A DNA stretch of 50,263 bases from Sedimentisphaerales bacterium (GCA_016926155.1 JAFGPC010000161.1:1-50263), one strand, 5' to 3'; numbered from the stretch's first letter, positions 35,399 through 44,924 are shown. Notes: a model not told the origin generated them from the sequence alone. Translations and numbers: made by a program.

Positions 35399-36783
35399 CG
35401 CTCGCTCAGCTTCCGCGTCCAGTAGGCCACCTGCTCGGCTGTCTGTACAGGCCCCGCGGCCCCTTCGGCCTTGTACTGCGTCACAACCTTGCCGGGATCG
35501 AGAATCTCGACAATATCGGCCTCGATCCTATTGCAGGCGACTTGAAATTGCTCAAGGGTCAGCTCGACCAGTCGTATGTCCTCTTTTTCACACTGTGCCA
35601 CCAGAGAACCGACGATGCCATGTGCCTCCCGGAAGGGAACACCCTTTCGAACCAGGTACTCAGCCAGGGCCGTAGCATCGAGAAAACCCCGATCCATGCC
35701 AGCGGCGATCCGGGTCGTATTGAATCGGGTGCCATGGACAATCGCCGCGGCCATATCCAGAGACAAATCGACCGTATCGGCGGCCTTAAAGACATGAATC
35801 TTATCTTCCTGCAGGTCACGATTATACGTGGAAGGCTGGGCCTTAAGGATCGTCAGGATTGCTATCAATGCTCCGTAAACCGAGCCGGTCTTGCCCCGAA
35901 TCAACTCAAGCATATCCGGATTTCGTTTCTGTGGCATCATACTCGATGACGTACAGTACTTGTCGTCAATCGTAATAAAACCGAACTCGTTTGAGCAGTA
36001 GAGAATCCAGTCCTCCGCCAGTCGCGATAGATGTGTAGCGATCAACGAGCAAACAAAGATAAATTCAGCACAAAAGTCCCGGTCGGCTACGGCGTCGATA
36101 CTGTTATATGTAATTCCGGCAAAGCCCAGCAGTGCTGCCGTCGCTTCCCGATCCAGCGGCAGAGTGGAACCAGCCACAGCGCCCGAACCCAGCGGCGAGA
36201 CATTGAGCAGGTCCCGACAGTTTTTCAGCCGCCGCCAGTCCCGCTCGAACTGCTCTACAAAGCTCAGTAAATACGCCCCAATCACAATCGGTTGGGCCCG
36301 CTGCAGGTGTGTATAAGCGGGCATGATATCTGTCTTATACTGATCCGCCAGTTTCACAAGTGCCTTCTGCAACAATGTAATCCGGGCCTGCATCAGCTCA
36401 ATTTCATCCCGCATCCAGAGCCGGATATCCGTTGCGACCTGATCATTGCGGCTTCGGCCTGTATGCAGTTTTTTACCGATATCGCCGATCTTGCGGATCA
36501 GTGCGTCTTCAACAGCCATGTGTATATCTTCGTGGATCTTGTTAAATTCGAAGGTTCCCGCGGCAATTTCATCGCCGATCTCAAATAGGGCCTTTTTGAT
36601 CTGGCCGTATTCGGCCTTAGTGATCAGGCCCTGATCGGCCAGCATCTGCGCATGAGCAATCGATCCGGCAATATCTACCTTGTAAAGCCGCCGGTCATAC
36701 GATAACGACTCCACAAACTCGACTGCCAACTCATCGATCTCACCGCTAAGCCGCTTTTCCCAACTCTTTTCGCTATTGGCCAT
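35395..36783 (-). CDS. argH: argininosuccinate lyase
   Basis: Last enzyme of arginine synthesis: cleaves argininosuccinate to arginine and fumarate. The 462-residue protein matches the fumarase/aspartase superfamily, with the signature SSSMMPQKRNPD near residue 277, the HTGRSRNDQVATD region near 107 and THLQRAQP near 158. The length is typical. It has its own strong promoter and overlaps thiL. Confidence 0.97.
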   Translation of the reverse strand: MANSEKSWEKRLSGEIDELAVEFVESLSYDRRLYKVDIAGSIAHAQMLADQGLITKAEYGQIKKALFEIGDEIAAGTFEFNKIHEDIHMAVEDALIRKIGDIGKKLHTGRSRNDQVATDIRLWMRDEIELMQARITLLQKALVKLADQYKTDIMPAYTHLQRAQPIVIGAYLLSFVEQFERDWRRLKNCRDLLNVSPLGSGAVAGSTLPLDREATAALLGFAGITYNSIDAVADRDFCAEFIFVCSLIATHLSRLAEDWILYCSNEFGFITIDDKYCTSSSMMPQKRNPDMLELIRGKTGSVYGALIAILTILKAQPSTYNRDLQEDKIHVFKAADTVDLSLDMAAAIVHGTRFNTTRIAAGMDRGFLDATALAEYLVRKGVPFREAHGIVGSLVAQCEKEDIRLVELTLEQFQVACNRIEADIVEILDPGKVVTQYKAEGAAGPVQTAEQVAYWTRKLSER

Positions 36784-36833
36784 CCATCCGCTCCAAAACC
36801 CGCTTTGCTACACAGATTATCATGAATCAGTGA

Positions 36834-36862
36834 ATCATAAAGAATCAGAACACTCCTGTCAA
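36834..36862 (-). promoter_or_regulatory. argH-thiL-tsaE promoter
   Basis: On the minus strand a perfect TTGACA (36857-36862) and TATGAT (36834-36839) are 17 bases apart, about 50 bases before the argH ATG. The -10 overlaps an imperfect palindrome ATGATTCACTGATTCAT, which loosely resembles an ArgR box, so arginine control is possible but unproven. Confidence 0.75.
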
Positions 36863-36920
36863 GACAACCACAATCGGCTGGTCTTTTGGGAAACTCTCTT
36901 TTTTTACGATTTGCAGAGGA

Positions 36921-39900
36921 TTATTTACGGAGATTCTCAAACAGGTACAATCCACTTTTACCGGGGGCCAGAACGTCGATATCACCATCACCGTCGATAT
37001 CGGCAACGGCTGTGTTAATTCCGAAACCGACCTGTCCACCCTCGTGCATGAGGTGGCGTGTCCATCGCTTTGTGCTGTAGTCATAGGTATAATAGTACAC
37101 GCAGACCGGGTCGTTGCCGCCGGGATCATGGCCATTGTGGGCATGATAGCGTTTACCGGTAAGTAAATCATCGATCCCGTCGCTATCAAGATCAACAAAA
37201 AGCATATAGTGCGGCTGGGACCATGATTCGTCAATCGTATGTTTGGTCCAGGTTCGTTTGCCGTCGGCATCCTTACCCTGCTCGAGCCAATAAATACCAT
37301 AGTTGTGTCCCATGCCCCAAACGATATCACTGTCCCGGTCACCATCCACATCATGGACAAGAATCGGGATGCTGGTTGAGCCAAGTTGAAACTCGGCCAG
37401 CCAGTTCCAGGAACCATCAGCTTTCTGCTGTGCCCAGCCATTGGGCGCGACGATATCGCAGCGGCCGTCGCTATCCACATCGCCGGCCCCGATCCCATGC
37501 CCGGCAACCGGCTGCGGCAATTCGTGCTTGGTCCATTGAACACCCTGAGGCGCCGAAGCGTCCCGTCTATACTCGTACCACGCCGCGGCCGTCATGATGT
37601 TGGGCAGTATGTCGTCCTGTCTGTCCCCGTTGATATCGATCGCAATCGCTGTTTCCATGTTGCCGGGAGTATCTACCTCAAAAACCTGCCATAGCCCCCC
37701 CGTCCGACCGGGATTTCGTACCCAGTAGACCATTTTATTATGCCAGGCCGCCCCACCGGTATCCATCCAGCCGTCTCCATCCACATCCATCGGAAGATTC
37801 GCAAAATCATAGTGATACTCCCCTTCCTCACGGATTTCTCGAACAACGTGTTTTTCCCACGTCGGGGCTTCGTACCAGAAACCTCCGCTGAGGATGTCCA
37901 ATTCCCCATCATTATTGACATCCATGATTGTACCCGCCTCGAACCGCGACTCCGCATTGATCACATGCAGTTTAAAACCCTCACCCAGTTTCGGTCCATC
38001 AACGCCGGCGGCTTTGGCCTCCTGCAAACGCACAATCGCTCCCCAAGGCAGGTTGTTCTGCGTCACCTTGAGCATGAGCGTGTTTTGGCCTTTTTTCAGC
38101 GTCACATTGACGATGTCCGGCTCAGCCATAATCGGCCGGGCAATATTGTTGCTGTGTACAATGGCTCCATTAAGCCATGCCTTGACGCCGTCATCACTGT
38201 AAATTTCCAGGCGGGCGGGTTTTTGCTGCTCCGATTCAATTGTCACCCGCAGATACGCCACCCGCTGCTCGCCGCCGTCGAGTTCCTTAAGCAAATCCAG
38301 ATAAGCCGGATGATTGTCCAGTTTGCTGATAGGCATGGGCTTCCATTGTACCAAAGTATCTGTTTTTTCGGGTCCGAAGGGAATGTCAAACAACTGCGCG
38401 TGGGTCTTACCATCTTCAACATACGGCCCGGCCACTTCCCATTGTGTCAGATAGCTCCGCACCGATTCGACTTCCAGCAAAATCTCCCGGGCTTGTTTTT
38501 TCAGGTCTTCACCCACCGGCTCATCTACGATTTGCTTCATCGCTGCTGCAACTGCCTTTGTTTCATGACTATAAATGTCACGCGCGATAGTTACCGTTGC
38601 CAAGGCTGCCTCAGCCCCCAGTCCCGGACTCTTAAGCTCACTTATGGCTAATTCCATGGCCTCAGTCGTCTTAATATTCGACACAGCACTTAGAATCGCT
38701 CGTTTTTCCTGGGTTTGTTCGGCTAGTTTCATCGTTTCAGCATATTTCTTGAGTTTCTCCTCTGAACTGAAACCGCCCTTCTCAATCAGACCGATCATTC
38801 CTCGAACAGCAAGAACCCGATGGACTTTGTTGTCGGAAGTGCGGGCAATGCCTTCCAACTCGCCAATCGGTGAGGCATCCGGCCAGTTGCTGACCGCCTG
38901 AATTGCTGCATAGCGAATCTCGGCAATGTCAGACTGTCGAAGAGCTTTCCGTAATGTCGGTATAGCCTCTTTCGATCCGAGTTGCCCTAGTACATCGATT
39001 ATAACGAGTTGTTCCTTAGGTCTGGCCTGATCGAGCTTGTCCAGTACCAATTTTGTTGTCCGATCCTGGGCCGAGCAACGCCGCGCGGTTGCAACCAAAG
39101 CCCTCACGGCATTAACTGATTCCTTGAAATCTGCAGTATTGGAAACCAAGTCCACCAGTGCGGGGATTTGCTCTTCACCGGCCAGGTCACCCAACGCCTC
39201 GATTGCCGCCTGTCGAACCCGGGGTGATTCATTTCGCGCCTCTTTCAACAGTCGATCCGTTGCAGAAAATTCTTTCCGTTCACATAAGGAATGGATCAAC
39301 TCCACACAGACCTCCGGCTTGGAGGAATCCATCGCGGCCAGAATTGCCTGTACAATGTCTTTCCCCGGCATACGGCTCAAGCTCTGTCGAGCGGCTGTCT
39401 GCTCCGCTTGTGCGCCATAGGCAGCATGCTCGGCCAGGCTTGTAACCAGGGAGCGATCACCCATACTCCCAGCCGCATCCAGGGCGGCAACACGAATAGC
39501 TGGATTAGGACTGCTGATTGCGGTTCGGACCATAGCGAGTGCTGCTTTCCCCTGCCTGATATGAGCATCTAACACAGCCAATTGTGAGTCTACCGGCAGA
39601 GAATCCCATCCTTGTTTACAGGCTTGAAGCATCTGCTTGTCATCGATTATACGAATCAGTTTCAGGGCAGCTTGGTGTTCCGGTCGATTTGTATCTTGAA
39701 GTGCTTTGTGAATAAGGTCCTGCCGTTGACCAGAATCCGAAAGAACCAGACCTCGCCAGGCCGCTACACGAATGCGTGTCGGAAACTGTTCTTTCAACAG
39801 CTTTTGGTAGACAATAACTGCATCTGAATAGTTACCACTGCTTTGGAATCTTGCAGCACATTTCAGGAGAGCTTCCAGCACATCAAGCTGAACGTCTGCC

Positions 39901-40379
39901 GCAACCTTGTCGACAACGTTTGAAAGTGCAAGAGTAGCTTCTTTCCCACCGATCCTTCCTAGAGCCGATGCCGCCGCCGAAGCTATAACGGCGTCGTTGT
40001 CCGACAGTAGTGGTGTCAGGAGAGGAACGGCCTGTGTATCTCGACGCCAACCAAGTGAGTCAATCAAACCGGCCTTGAGCAAACCGGAACTCTTATCCAA
40101 GGCCGTATGCAAAGCTTTGCCGGCTTCCGGACAGGGCATTCCCTCAAGTGCATTGCGAGCAGCGTGAGACAACCGTTCTTCTCCCCTAAGTAACGCCTCT
40201 AGAGCAGGAACCGACGCGGCCGATCCGACAATACGAAGTCGGAAGCAGGCATTGCATTTCTGGGGAATATCGGCTTGCGATTGCAGAATATCGATAAGAT
40301 CCTGTTCCTCGTCGGCATGGACCGTGCTATTAAAAGTAAAGAAGCACAAGAGTAAACAAAACAGGAAACGCATTTTCAT
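36921..40379 (-). CDS. large secreted HEAT-repeat / beta-sandwich / FG-GAP protein
   Basis: A 1152-residue protein with a clear signal peptide (residues 1-22, ending VHA). HEAT-like repeats fill about 30-635, for example AIEALGDLAGEEQIPALVDL. A beta-sandwich of carbohydrate-binding or PA14-like type follows (about 645-800; EIYSDDGVKAWLNGA). An FG-GAP/VCBS propeller with repeated DVNNDGELD, DVDGDGWMD, DVDSDGRCD, DVDGDRDSD, DLDSDGIDD and DIDGDGDID loops fills about 815-1152. The N-terminal pattern is typical of Planctomycetota. It follows the oxidoreductase gene by 46 bases and may act with it in the cell envelope on carbohydrate; no catalytic domain is visible. Confidence 0.88.
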   Translation of the reverse strand: MKMRFLFCLLLCFFTFNSTVHADEEQDLIDILQSQADIPQKCNACFRLRIVGSAASVPALEALLRGEERLSHAARNALEGMPCPEAGKALHTALDKSSGLLKAGLIDSLGWRRDTQAVPLLTPLLSDNDAVIASAAASALGRIGGKEATLALSNVVDKVAADVQLDVLEALLKCAARFQSSGNYSDAVIVYQKLLKEQFPTRIRVAAWRGLVLSDSGQRQDLIHKALQDTNRPEHQAALKLIRIIDDKQMLQACKQGWDSLPVDSQLAVLDAHIRQGKAALAMVRTAISSPNPAIRVAALDAAGSMGDRSLVTSLAEHAAYGAQAEQTAARQSLSRMPGKDIVQAILAAMDSSKPEVCVELIHSLCERKEFSATDRLLKEARNESPRVRQAAIEALGDLAGEEQIPALVDLVSNTADFKESVNAVRALVATARRCSAQDRTTKLVLDKLDQARPKEQLVIIDVLGQLGSKEAIPTLRKALRQSDIAEIRYAAIQAVSNWPDASPIGELEGIARTSDNKVHRVLAVRGMIGLIEKGGFSSEEKLKKYAETMKLAEQTQEKRAILSAVSNIKTTEAMELAISELKSPGLGAEAALATVTIARDIYSHETKAVAAAMKQIVDEPVGEDLKKQAREILLEVESVRSYLTQWEVAGPYVEDGKTHAQLFDIPFGPEKTDTLVQWKPMPISKLDNHPAYLDLLKELDGGEQRVAYLRVTIESEQQKPARLEIYSDDGVKAWLNGAIVHSNNIARPIMAEPDIVNVTLKKGQNTLMLKVTQNNLPWGAIVRLQEAKAAGVDGPKLGEGFKLHVINAESRFEAGTIMDVNNDGELDILSGGFWYEAPTWEKHVVREIREEGEYHYDFANLPMDVDGDGWMDTGGAAWHNKMVYWVRNPGRTGGLWQVFEVDTPGNMETAIAIDINGDRQDDILPNIMTAAAWYEYRRDASAPQGVQWTKHELPQPVAGHGIGAGDVDSDGRCDIVAPNGWAQQKADGSWNWLAEFQLGSTSIPILVHDVDGDRDSDIVWGMGHNYGIYWLEQGKDADGKRTWTKHTIDESWSQPHYMLFVDLDSDGIDDLLTGKRYHAHNGHDPGGNDPVCVYYYTYDYSTKRWTRHLMHEGGQVGFGINTAVADIDGDGDIDVLAPGKSGLYLFENLRK

Positions 40380-40425
40380 TGAAATACCCTCTCAATCAAA
40401 GGGATTGGTTTAAATCCGTATCCAC

Positions 40426-41733
40426 CTAAATCCGCCATGGAGCGCGAGGACTGTACGAAAGGAGACGGTTTGCCTCATTGTCGCCGATAAATTCACACTT
40501 TACTGGATCCCATGTTACAGATCGCTTCAAGGCCAGTGAAATGCCACCAATCAGAATCGCGTTCATGGAATATACAGCAACGTCCGGATTACAGATCGTT
40601 AAACGACGCGTCCGAACGCACTCAAGGAAATTCCCCGAATGACTGTCAGCATGGTATACCCGGGAATCCTCCGAACGCAGCGGTTGTGAAAGAATATCAG
40701 ACGGGTAGGAAACCAGATTGGACCGATCCACGGCAATGCGTCCTTCGGTTCCCACAAAACAGGCACCACCCTCTCCGCCAATGGATTCTCCTGGATAATC
40801 CATAGAATGAACCACTACCCCGTTTGTGTAATGATAGTGAACGTTGCCGTTATCAAACTTAACTCTGATCGGTGCTGTCGGATCGGGATTGACCGTCCAC
40901 TGGATGATATCGTAATGATGAGGGCTCCAATTCACGTCCCCGACAAACAATCCTGACAGGGTATGACCGGCTTCACCGCCGAACGGACGCCAAGGCAACG
41001 GTCCAAGCCACATGTCCCAGTCGAATCCGTCAGGCACAGGTACACTATGATTGCTCGTCCATTCGGAAGGCACAAAGGCGCCCGGAAGACGATAGGCATA
41101 GACTTCTTTAAGTTGACCGATCCGACCATTACGAACCAGCTCGCAGGTGATGCGGAACTTTCCCTCGTATTCTGATCGCTGCTGTGTACCCGCTTGATAA
41201 ATACGATTATAGCGATTACAGGTTTCGATCAGATTTCGTCCCTCACGAATCGTAATCGCTGCTGGTTTTTCACAATACACATCCTTGCCCGACCGCAAGG
41301 CCATGGTCGCCATCGGCGCCGCCCAGTGATAGGGCAATGCCAGCAGTACGGCATCAATGTCCGACCGACCAAGAACTTCGCGAAAATCATTAAAAGCCTG
41401 TACGCCGTTATAATCGGCCTGGCCATATTTTTGGGCATACATCAGGTTGCACCGTTGACGGGCGGATTCCCGCCGTTCCCGACGTACATCGCATACGGCA
41501 AGGACCTGCACATCATCTCGGGCCACATAGCCCCCCGGAACATAGGTCCAGGCCCCGCCCAGAAGGTGTCCTGTGCCCTGCCCCCCGAGTCCAATAAAAG
41601 CCATCCTGATCCGTTCACTCGGAGCAACCATACCTGCTCGTCCCAGCGCCGTCGAGCGCACCACGAAAGGAAACGCCGATGCAACAGCCATACTTCCAAG
41701 AAAACCTCGTCGAGAAACAATCGAATCTGTCAT
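40426..41733 (-). CDS. Tat-exported Gfo/Idh/MocA-family oxidoreductase
   Basis: Started at 41733 (435 residues) with AGGAG upstream. A twin-arginine signal SRRGFLGSMAVASA targets the folded, cofactor-loaded enzyme across the membrane. The Rossmann dinucleotide motif is FIGLGGQGTG and the family EKP motif is YCEKPAAI near residue 155. Relatives oxidise sugars or sugar derivatives, some at C3 to keto-glycosides. It diverges from the XylR-like regulator gene. With the ThuA-like and isomerase genes it resembles the ThuA/ThuB-style keto-sugar gene sets, but the substrate is unknown. Confidence 0.92.
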   Translation of the reverse strand: MTDSIVSRRGFLGSMAVASAFPFVVRSTALGRAGMVAPSERIRMAFIGLGGQGTGHLLGGAWTYVPGGYVARDDVQVLAVCDVRRERRESARQRCNLMYAQKYGQADYNGVQAFNDFREVLGRSDIDAVLLALPYHWAAPMATMALRSGKDVYCEKPAAITIREGRNLIETCNRYNRIYQAGTQQRSEYEGKFRITCELVRNGRIGQLKEVYAYRLPGAFVPSEWTSNHSVPVPDGFDWDMWLGPLPWRPFGGEAGHTLSGLFVGDVNWSPHHYDIIQWTVNPDPTAPIRVKFDNGNVHYHYTNGVVVHSMDYPGESIGGEGGACFVGTEGRIAVDRSNLVSYPSDILSQPLRSEDSRVYHADSHSGNFLECVRTRRLTICNPDVAVYSMNAILIGGISLALKRSVTWDPVKCEFIGDNEANRLLSYSPRAPWRI

Positions 41734-41838
41734 TACACGCTCTCCTAGTAGGTTTCTATGAATGTCCAGGAAAAACCGAGACCCATCCAAAATAAGATCA
41801 TCTGGCCTGACCGAAAGCTTTTAATTAAGCAGCTTTGC

Positions 41839-41901
41839 ATTATACCAGCGTTTTTGACTTGCATTAAAACCATTTTAAGAATATAATTCACCATAATGCG
41901 A
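41839..41901. promoter_or_regulatory. divergent promoter region with GCATTA half-sites
   Basis: For the XylR-like gene, TTGCAT (41859-41864) and TATAAT (41882-41887) are 17 bases apart. On the minus strand TATAAT (41839-41844), with a poorer TTAATG box, could serve the oxidoreductase gene. Three related half-sites lie in the interval, GCATTAT near 41837, GCATTAA at 41861 and ATAATGC near 41895, and may bind the regulator. Confidence 0.6.
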
Positions 41902-41952
41902 ATTTGACTTTGATTCATTCCATTGCCATATTTCATTTGTAATGGTAGTACA

Positions 41953-43116
41953 ATGAGTAAGATCCCAAAAGTGATTCTTCTGGTCGAAACCTCGCGAGCC
42001 TTTGGTCGAGAATTGCTCTATGGCATTGCTCGGTACTCCCGAAGCCATGGACCCTGGACATTTTACAAAGAAACCGGAGGTCTGGAACGTTCTCTCTCCA
42101 AGCTCAAGAACTGGGGCGCCGACGGTATCATCATGCGCAATCCCAAACGCAGTGAAGAACTGACTTCCATGGGCCTGCCGACGATTCTGGTCATCCATCG
42201 GCGTGAAGATAATCTCCCCTTTCCTCGTCTGATCACAGACGGTGTCGCCACAGCCCGGGTGGCCGCCGAACATATGCTGGATCGTGGATTCCGAAATTTC
42301 GCTTTCTGCGGTTTTGACGACATGTCCTGGTCGACAGAACGTTCTGATGCGTTTTCAGAATACATTCAGAAAAAAGGATTTCCTGTTTCTATATACCAAC
42401 AGCCTAAATCGAAAAGTAAGCAGACCTGGGATCAGGAGCAGCCCATCCTGTTAAAATGGCTTCAAGACCAGCCTAAACCGGTCGCTGTATTTGCCTGTAA
42501 CGACGACCGGGCACTGCACGTAACCGAGGCGTGTAAAAGTGCGGGGCTGGATATTCCGGAGGAAGTGGCGGTCATCGGTGTTGACAACGATGAACTGGTC
42601 TGCGACCTGGCCGATCCCCCCATCACCAGTATTGCGCTGGATACCGAAATGGCCGGTTATCGTGCCGCTGAGATGCTGGATCGAATGATGCAGGGACAGA
42701 CAAAAGGTTTGCACGACATTCTGGTCAATCCTACACATGTGGTTACCCGGCGTTCCACCGATATCATGGCCATCGAAGACCCGGAGGTAACCCAGGCCAT
42801 CCGTTTTATTCGAGAAAATGCCCGTCGAGGTATTCGTGTCGATGACGTTGCCGAGGCGGCAGCCCTTTCGCGACGGGTGCTGGAAAAGCGTTTTCGCCAG
42901 ATTCTGAGCCGCTCCGTACATGAAGAGATTCGTCGTGTGCGAATCGATCAGATTGTGACCATGCTTCTCGAAACTGATTTATCTATCGCAGAAATCGCCT
43001 TTCGGCTGGGTTTTCCGGGCGTCGAACACATCGCTCGGTATTTCCGCAAGGAAAAATCCATCAGCCCGCAGGAATTCCGTAAAACTCACACCCACCGCTT
43101 AAACGAACGCACGTAA
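41953..43116 (+). CDS. XylR-like regulator (LacI-type sensor with AraC-type DNA-binding domain)
   Basis: A 387-residue regulator from the ATG at 41953. The first 270 residues form a periplasmic-binding-protein-like sensor, with KVILLVETSRAFGRELLYGI at the start and VAVIGVDNDELVCDLADPPI typical of the XylR branch. The C-terminal AraC domain (about 285-385) has two helix-turn-helix units, the second IAEIAFRLGFPGVEHIARYF. XylR-type proteins activate sugar-use genes when bound to a sugar. It is probably the regulator of the divergent oxidoreductase genes and perhaps the downstream pair. Confidence 0.93.
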   Translation: MSKIPKVILLVETSRAFGRELLYGIARYSRSHGPWTFYKETGGLERSLSKLKNWGADGIIMRNPKRSEELTSMGLPTILVIHRREDNLPFPRLITDGVATARVAAEHMLDRGFRNFAFCGFDDMSWSTERSDAFSEYIQKKGFPVSIYQQPKSKSKQTWDQEQPILLKWLQDQPKPVAVFACNDDRALHVTEACKSAGLDIPEEVAVIGVDNDELVCDLADPPITSIALDTEMAGYRAAEMLDRMMQGQTKGLHDILVNPTHVVTRRSTDIMAIEDPEVTQAIRFIRENARRGIRVDDVAEAAALSRRVLEKRFRQILSRSVHEEIRRVRIDQIVTMLLETDLSIAEIAFRLGFPGVEHIARYFRKEKSISPQEFRKTHTHRLNERT

Positions 43117-43164
43117 AATCAGCCTCCCCGCTATCATCCGAAGAGTGACATACCGGAAATTTTC

Positions 43165-43192
43165 GCGACAAGACTTGATTTGTCGCTATAAT
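43165..43192 (+). promoter_or_regulatory. thuA-like operon -10 box with 7-bp inverted repeat operator
   Basis: A perfect inverted repeat GCGACAA-N8-TTGTCGC (43165-43186) directly abuts a perfect TATAAT (43187-43192), 58 bases before the next gene. A protein bound there would cover the -35 to -10 region. No good -35 box is visible; TTTCGC at 43161 is too far. The symmetry suggests a dimeric repressor rather than an AraC-type activator. Confidence 0.6.
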
Positions 43193-43249
43193 GTCTTCGT
43201 AATCAGGTTGTTGAAAAGAGCCTAGTCATAACCTCTGGGGAATGGATTT

Positions 43250-44035
43250 ATGAAAACGGTAAAACATTGGAACGGTTTTCGTCGCACTTTTACACCCTTT
43301 TTACTACTGACAACGTTATTCTGTCTAACCGGCTGTCTGGACGTATACAAAGGGCATAATTCAAATACACAAAAAAAGATATTATTTGTGACCGGTGTGG
43401 ATTATCCCGGCCATAAATGGCAGGAGACCACACCGGTTCTGGCCCAAGGAATCTCCCAGGATAAGCGGTTGCTAGTCACAGTAACGGAAAATCCAGTCGA
43501 TCTGGCCGGCAATCTGGATCAATACGATGGAATCGTTCTGCACTTCATGGATTGGGAAGTACCCGATCCCGGACCTGCGGCACGTGAAAACCTTAAACAG
43601 TTCGTCGAGAATGGCGGTGGATTGGTACTTGTTCATTTTGCCTGCGGAGCGTTTCAGGAATGGCCTGAATTCGCATCACTGGCCGGACGTGCCTGGGATC
43701 CCAAGCTTCGCGGGCATGATCCGCACGGCAAGTTCACGGTAGAAATCGTGGATCATGAACATCCTATCACGAAAGAGATGCATGATTTTGAAACAGTCGA
43801 TGAATTGTATACCTGTCTTGCAGGAGATGCTCCGATTCATATTCTCGCTAAAGCCAGATCAAAAGTGGACAACAAGGATTATCCCATGGCCTTCGTCCTG
43901 AACTATGGCAAGGGCCGAGTCTTCCACTGCGTCCTTGGCCACGATGTTCAGGCCTTCGCCGAACCGAATGTTCTGGCCCTCTTTCGAAACGCCTGTTTAT
44001 GGGCTACAGGAGTAGATATAATGCAGAAGCCCTAA
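43250..44035 (+). CDS. ThuA-domain lipoprotein
   Basis: A 261-residue protein with a lipobox LTGC (cysteine near residue 29) after a hydrophobic segment, so probably a periplasm-facing lipoprotein. The rest is a ThuA-like glutamine-amidotransferase-type fold: ILFVTGVDYPGHKWQETTPV, then GGGLVLVHFACGAFQEWPEF and GKGRVFHCVLGHDVQAF. ThuA-like proteins are tied to trehalose and related keto-disaccharide use, and are frequent in Planctomycetota carbohydrate loci. The isomerase gene follows 19 bases later. Confidence 0.88.
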   Translation: MKTVKHWNGFRRTFTPFLLLTTLFCLTGCLDVYKGHNSNTQKKILFVTGVDYPGHKWQETTPVLAQGISQDKRLLVTVTENPVDLAGNLDQYDGIVLHFMDWEVPDPGPAARENLKQFVENGGGLVLVHFACGAFQEWPEFASLAGRAWDPKLRGHDPHGKFTVEIVDHEHPITKEMHDFETVDELYTCLAGDAPIHILAKARSKVDNKDYPMAFVLNYGKGRVFHCVLGHDVQAFAEPNVLALFRNACLWATGVDIMQKP

Positions 44036-44054
44036 TGAATGAAAGGACATATTC

Positions 44055-44924
44055 ATGAAAATCGGCTTTCATACGGATGCGTTCAATTCAGCCTATTTTA
44101 GTTTCGAAAAATGTCTGGCCTGGGCCAAAGACAACGATGTTTATTATATTGAATGCGGTCTGATCGACGGGATAAGTTGGATCCATGGTCTCGGCTACCA
44201 ACCCCATGTCGCTCTTTATGAAGATCCGATCCTTTTGCGACAGAAGATGGATTCTTACGGTGTGCAGTTTTCCCAGGTCGATGCCGCCTATCCATTAAGC
44301 GGCAAGGACGGCCCTCTTCGTGGCGTGCCCTACGTACTCAAGGCCATCGCCTGGGCCCATCTGATCGGCTGTCCCTGCGTGGACACGACCGACGGCATGG
44401 CCGCCCCCGAAGGATTGACCGATGAGCAGGCCATGGACCTGATGAAACGCAGCTATGAGCAGATTATAGAAGTCGCCGAGGCTCATAAAATCATCGTCAA
44501 TATCGAACCGCACGGCCATTTTACCACCCGCCCGGAAATGATGGCTCGAATGCTGGATTTCTGCGACAGCGAATACCTCGGTCTCAATATGGACACGGGA
44601 AACACCTTTATCGCCGGTCAGGATCCTGTCGCCTTTCTGAAATGTTTTCTTGATCGGGTTCGCCATGTGCATATCAAGGATGTCTCCGAATCGCTTGCGG
44701 CGGCGGTTCGGGGAGATGCTACGGGGATTGCCGTCAGCCAATGTGCCCTGGGCGATGGTGTCAATGCAGACAATATCCGGAGCTGTATCGGTCTTCTCCG
44801 CGACTATGGCTACAAGGGCGTTCTGAGCATGGAATGCGAAGGCCAGGCCGGGCCAATGATACAAAAATCGCTCCAATGGCTGCGTTCTGTTCTTGAGGAA
44901 CTGAATATCCCTATAGAGAAATAG
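44055..44924 (+). CDS. sugar phosphate isomerase/epimerase-like TIM-barrel protein
   Basis: A 289-residue xylose-isomerase-like TIM barrel. Candidate metal ligands of the family are visible in order: Glu in VNIEPHG, Asp in LNMDTGN, His in VRHVHIKDV and Glu in SMECEGQ. No signal peptide, so it is probably cytoplasmic, unlike its ThuA neighbour. Family members include sugar isomerases, epimerases and keto-sugar dehydratases or hydrolases, so the reaction is open. It is probably co-transcribed with the ThuA-like gene. Confidence 0.88.
   Translation: MKIGFHTDAFNSAYFSFEKCLAWAKDNDVYYIECGLIDGISWIHGLGYQPHVALYEDPILLRQKMDSYGVQFSQVDAAYPLSGKDGPLRGVPYVLKAIAWAHLIGCPCVDTTDGMAAPEGLTDEQAMDLMKRSYEQIIEVAEAHKIIVNIEPHGHFTTRPEMMARMLDFCDSEYLGLNMDTGNTFIAGQDPVAFLKCFLDRVRHVHIKDVSESLAAAVRGDATGIAVSQCALGDGVNADNIRSCIGLLRDYGYKGVLSMECEGQAGPMIQKSLQWLRSVLEELNIPIEK

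Noticed and set aside
37740-38651. 303-codon plus-strand frame opposite the HEAT/FG-GAP gene
   Set aside because: Antisense to a long secreted protein with clear repeats; a shadow of that gene's codon pattern.
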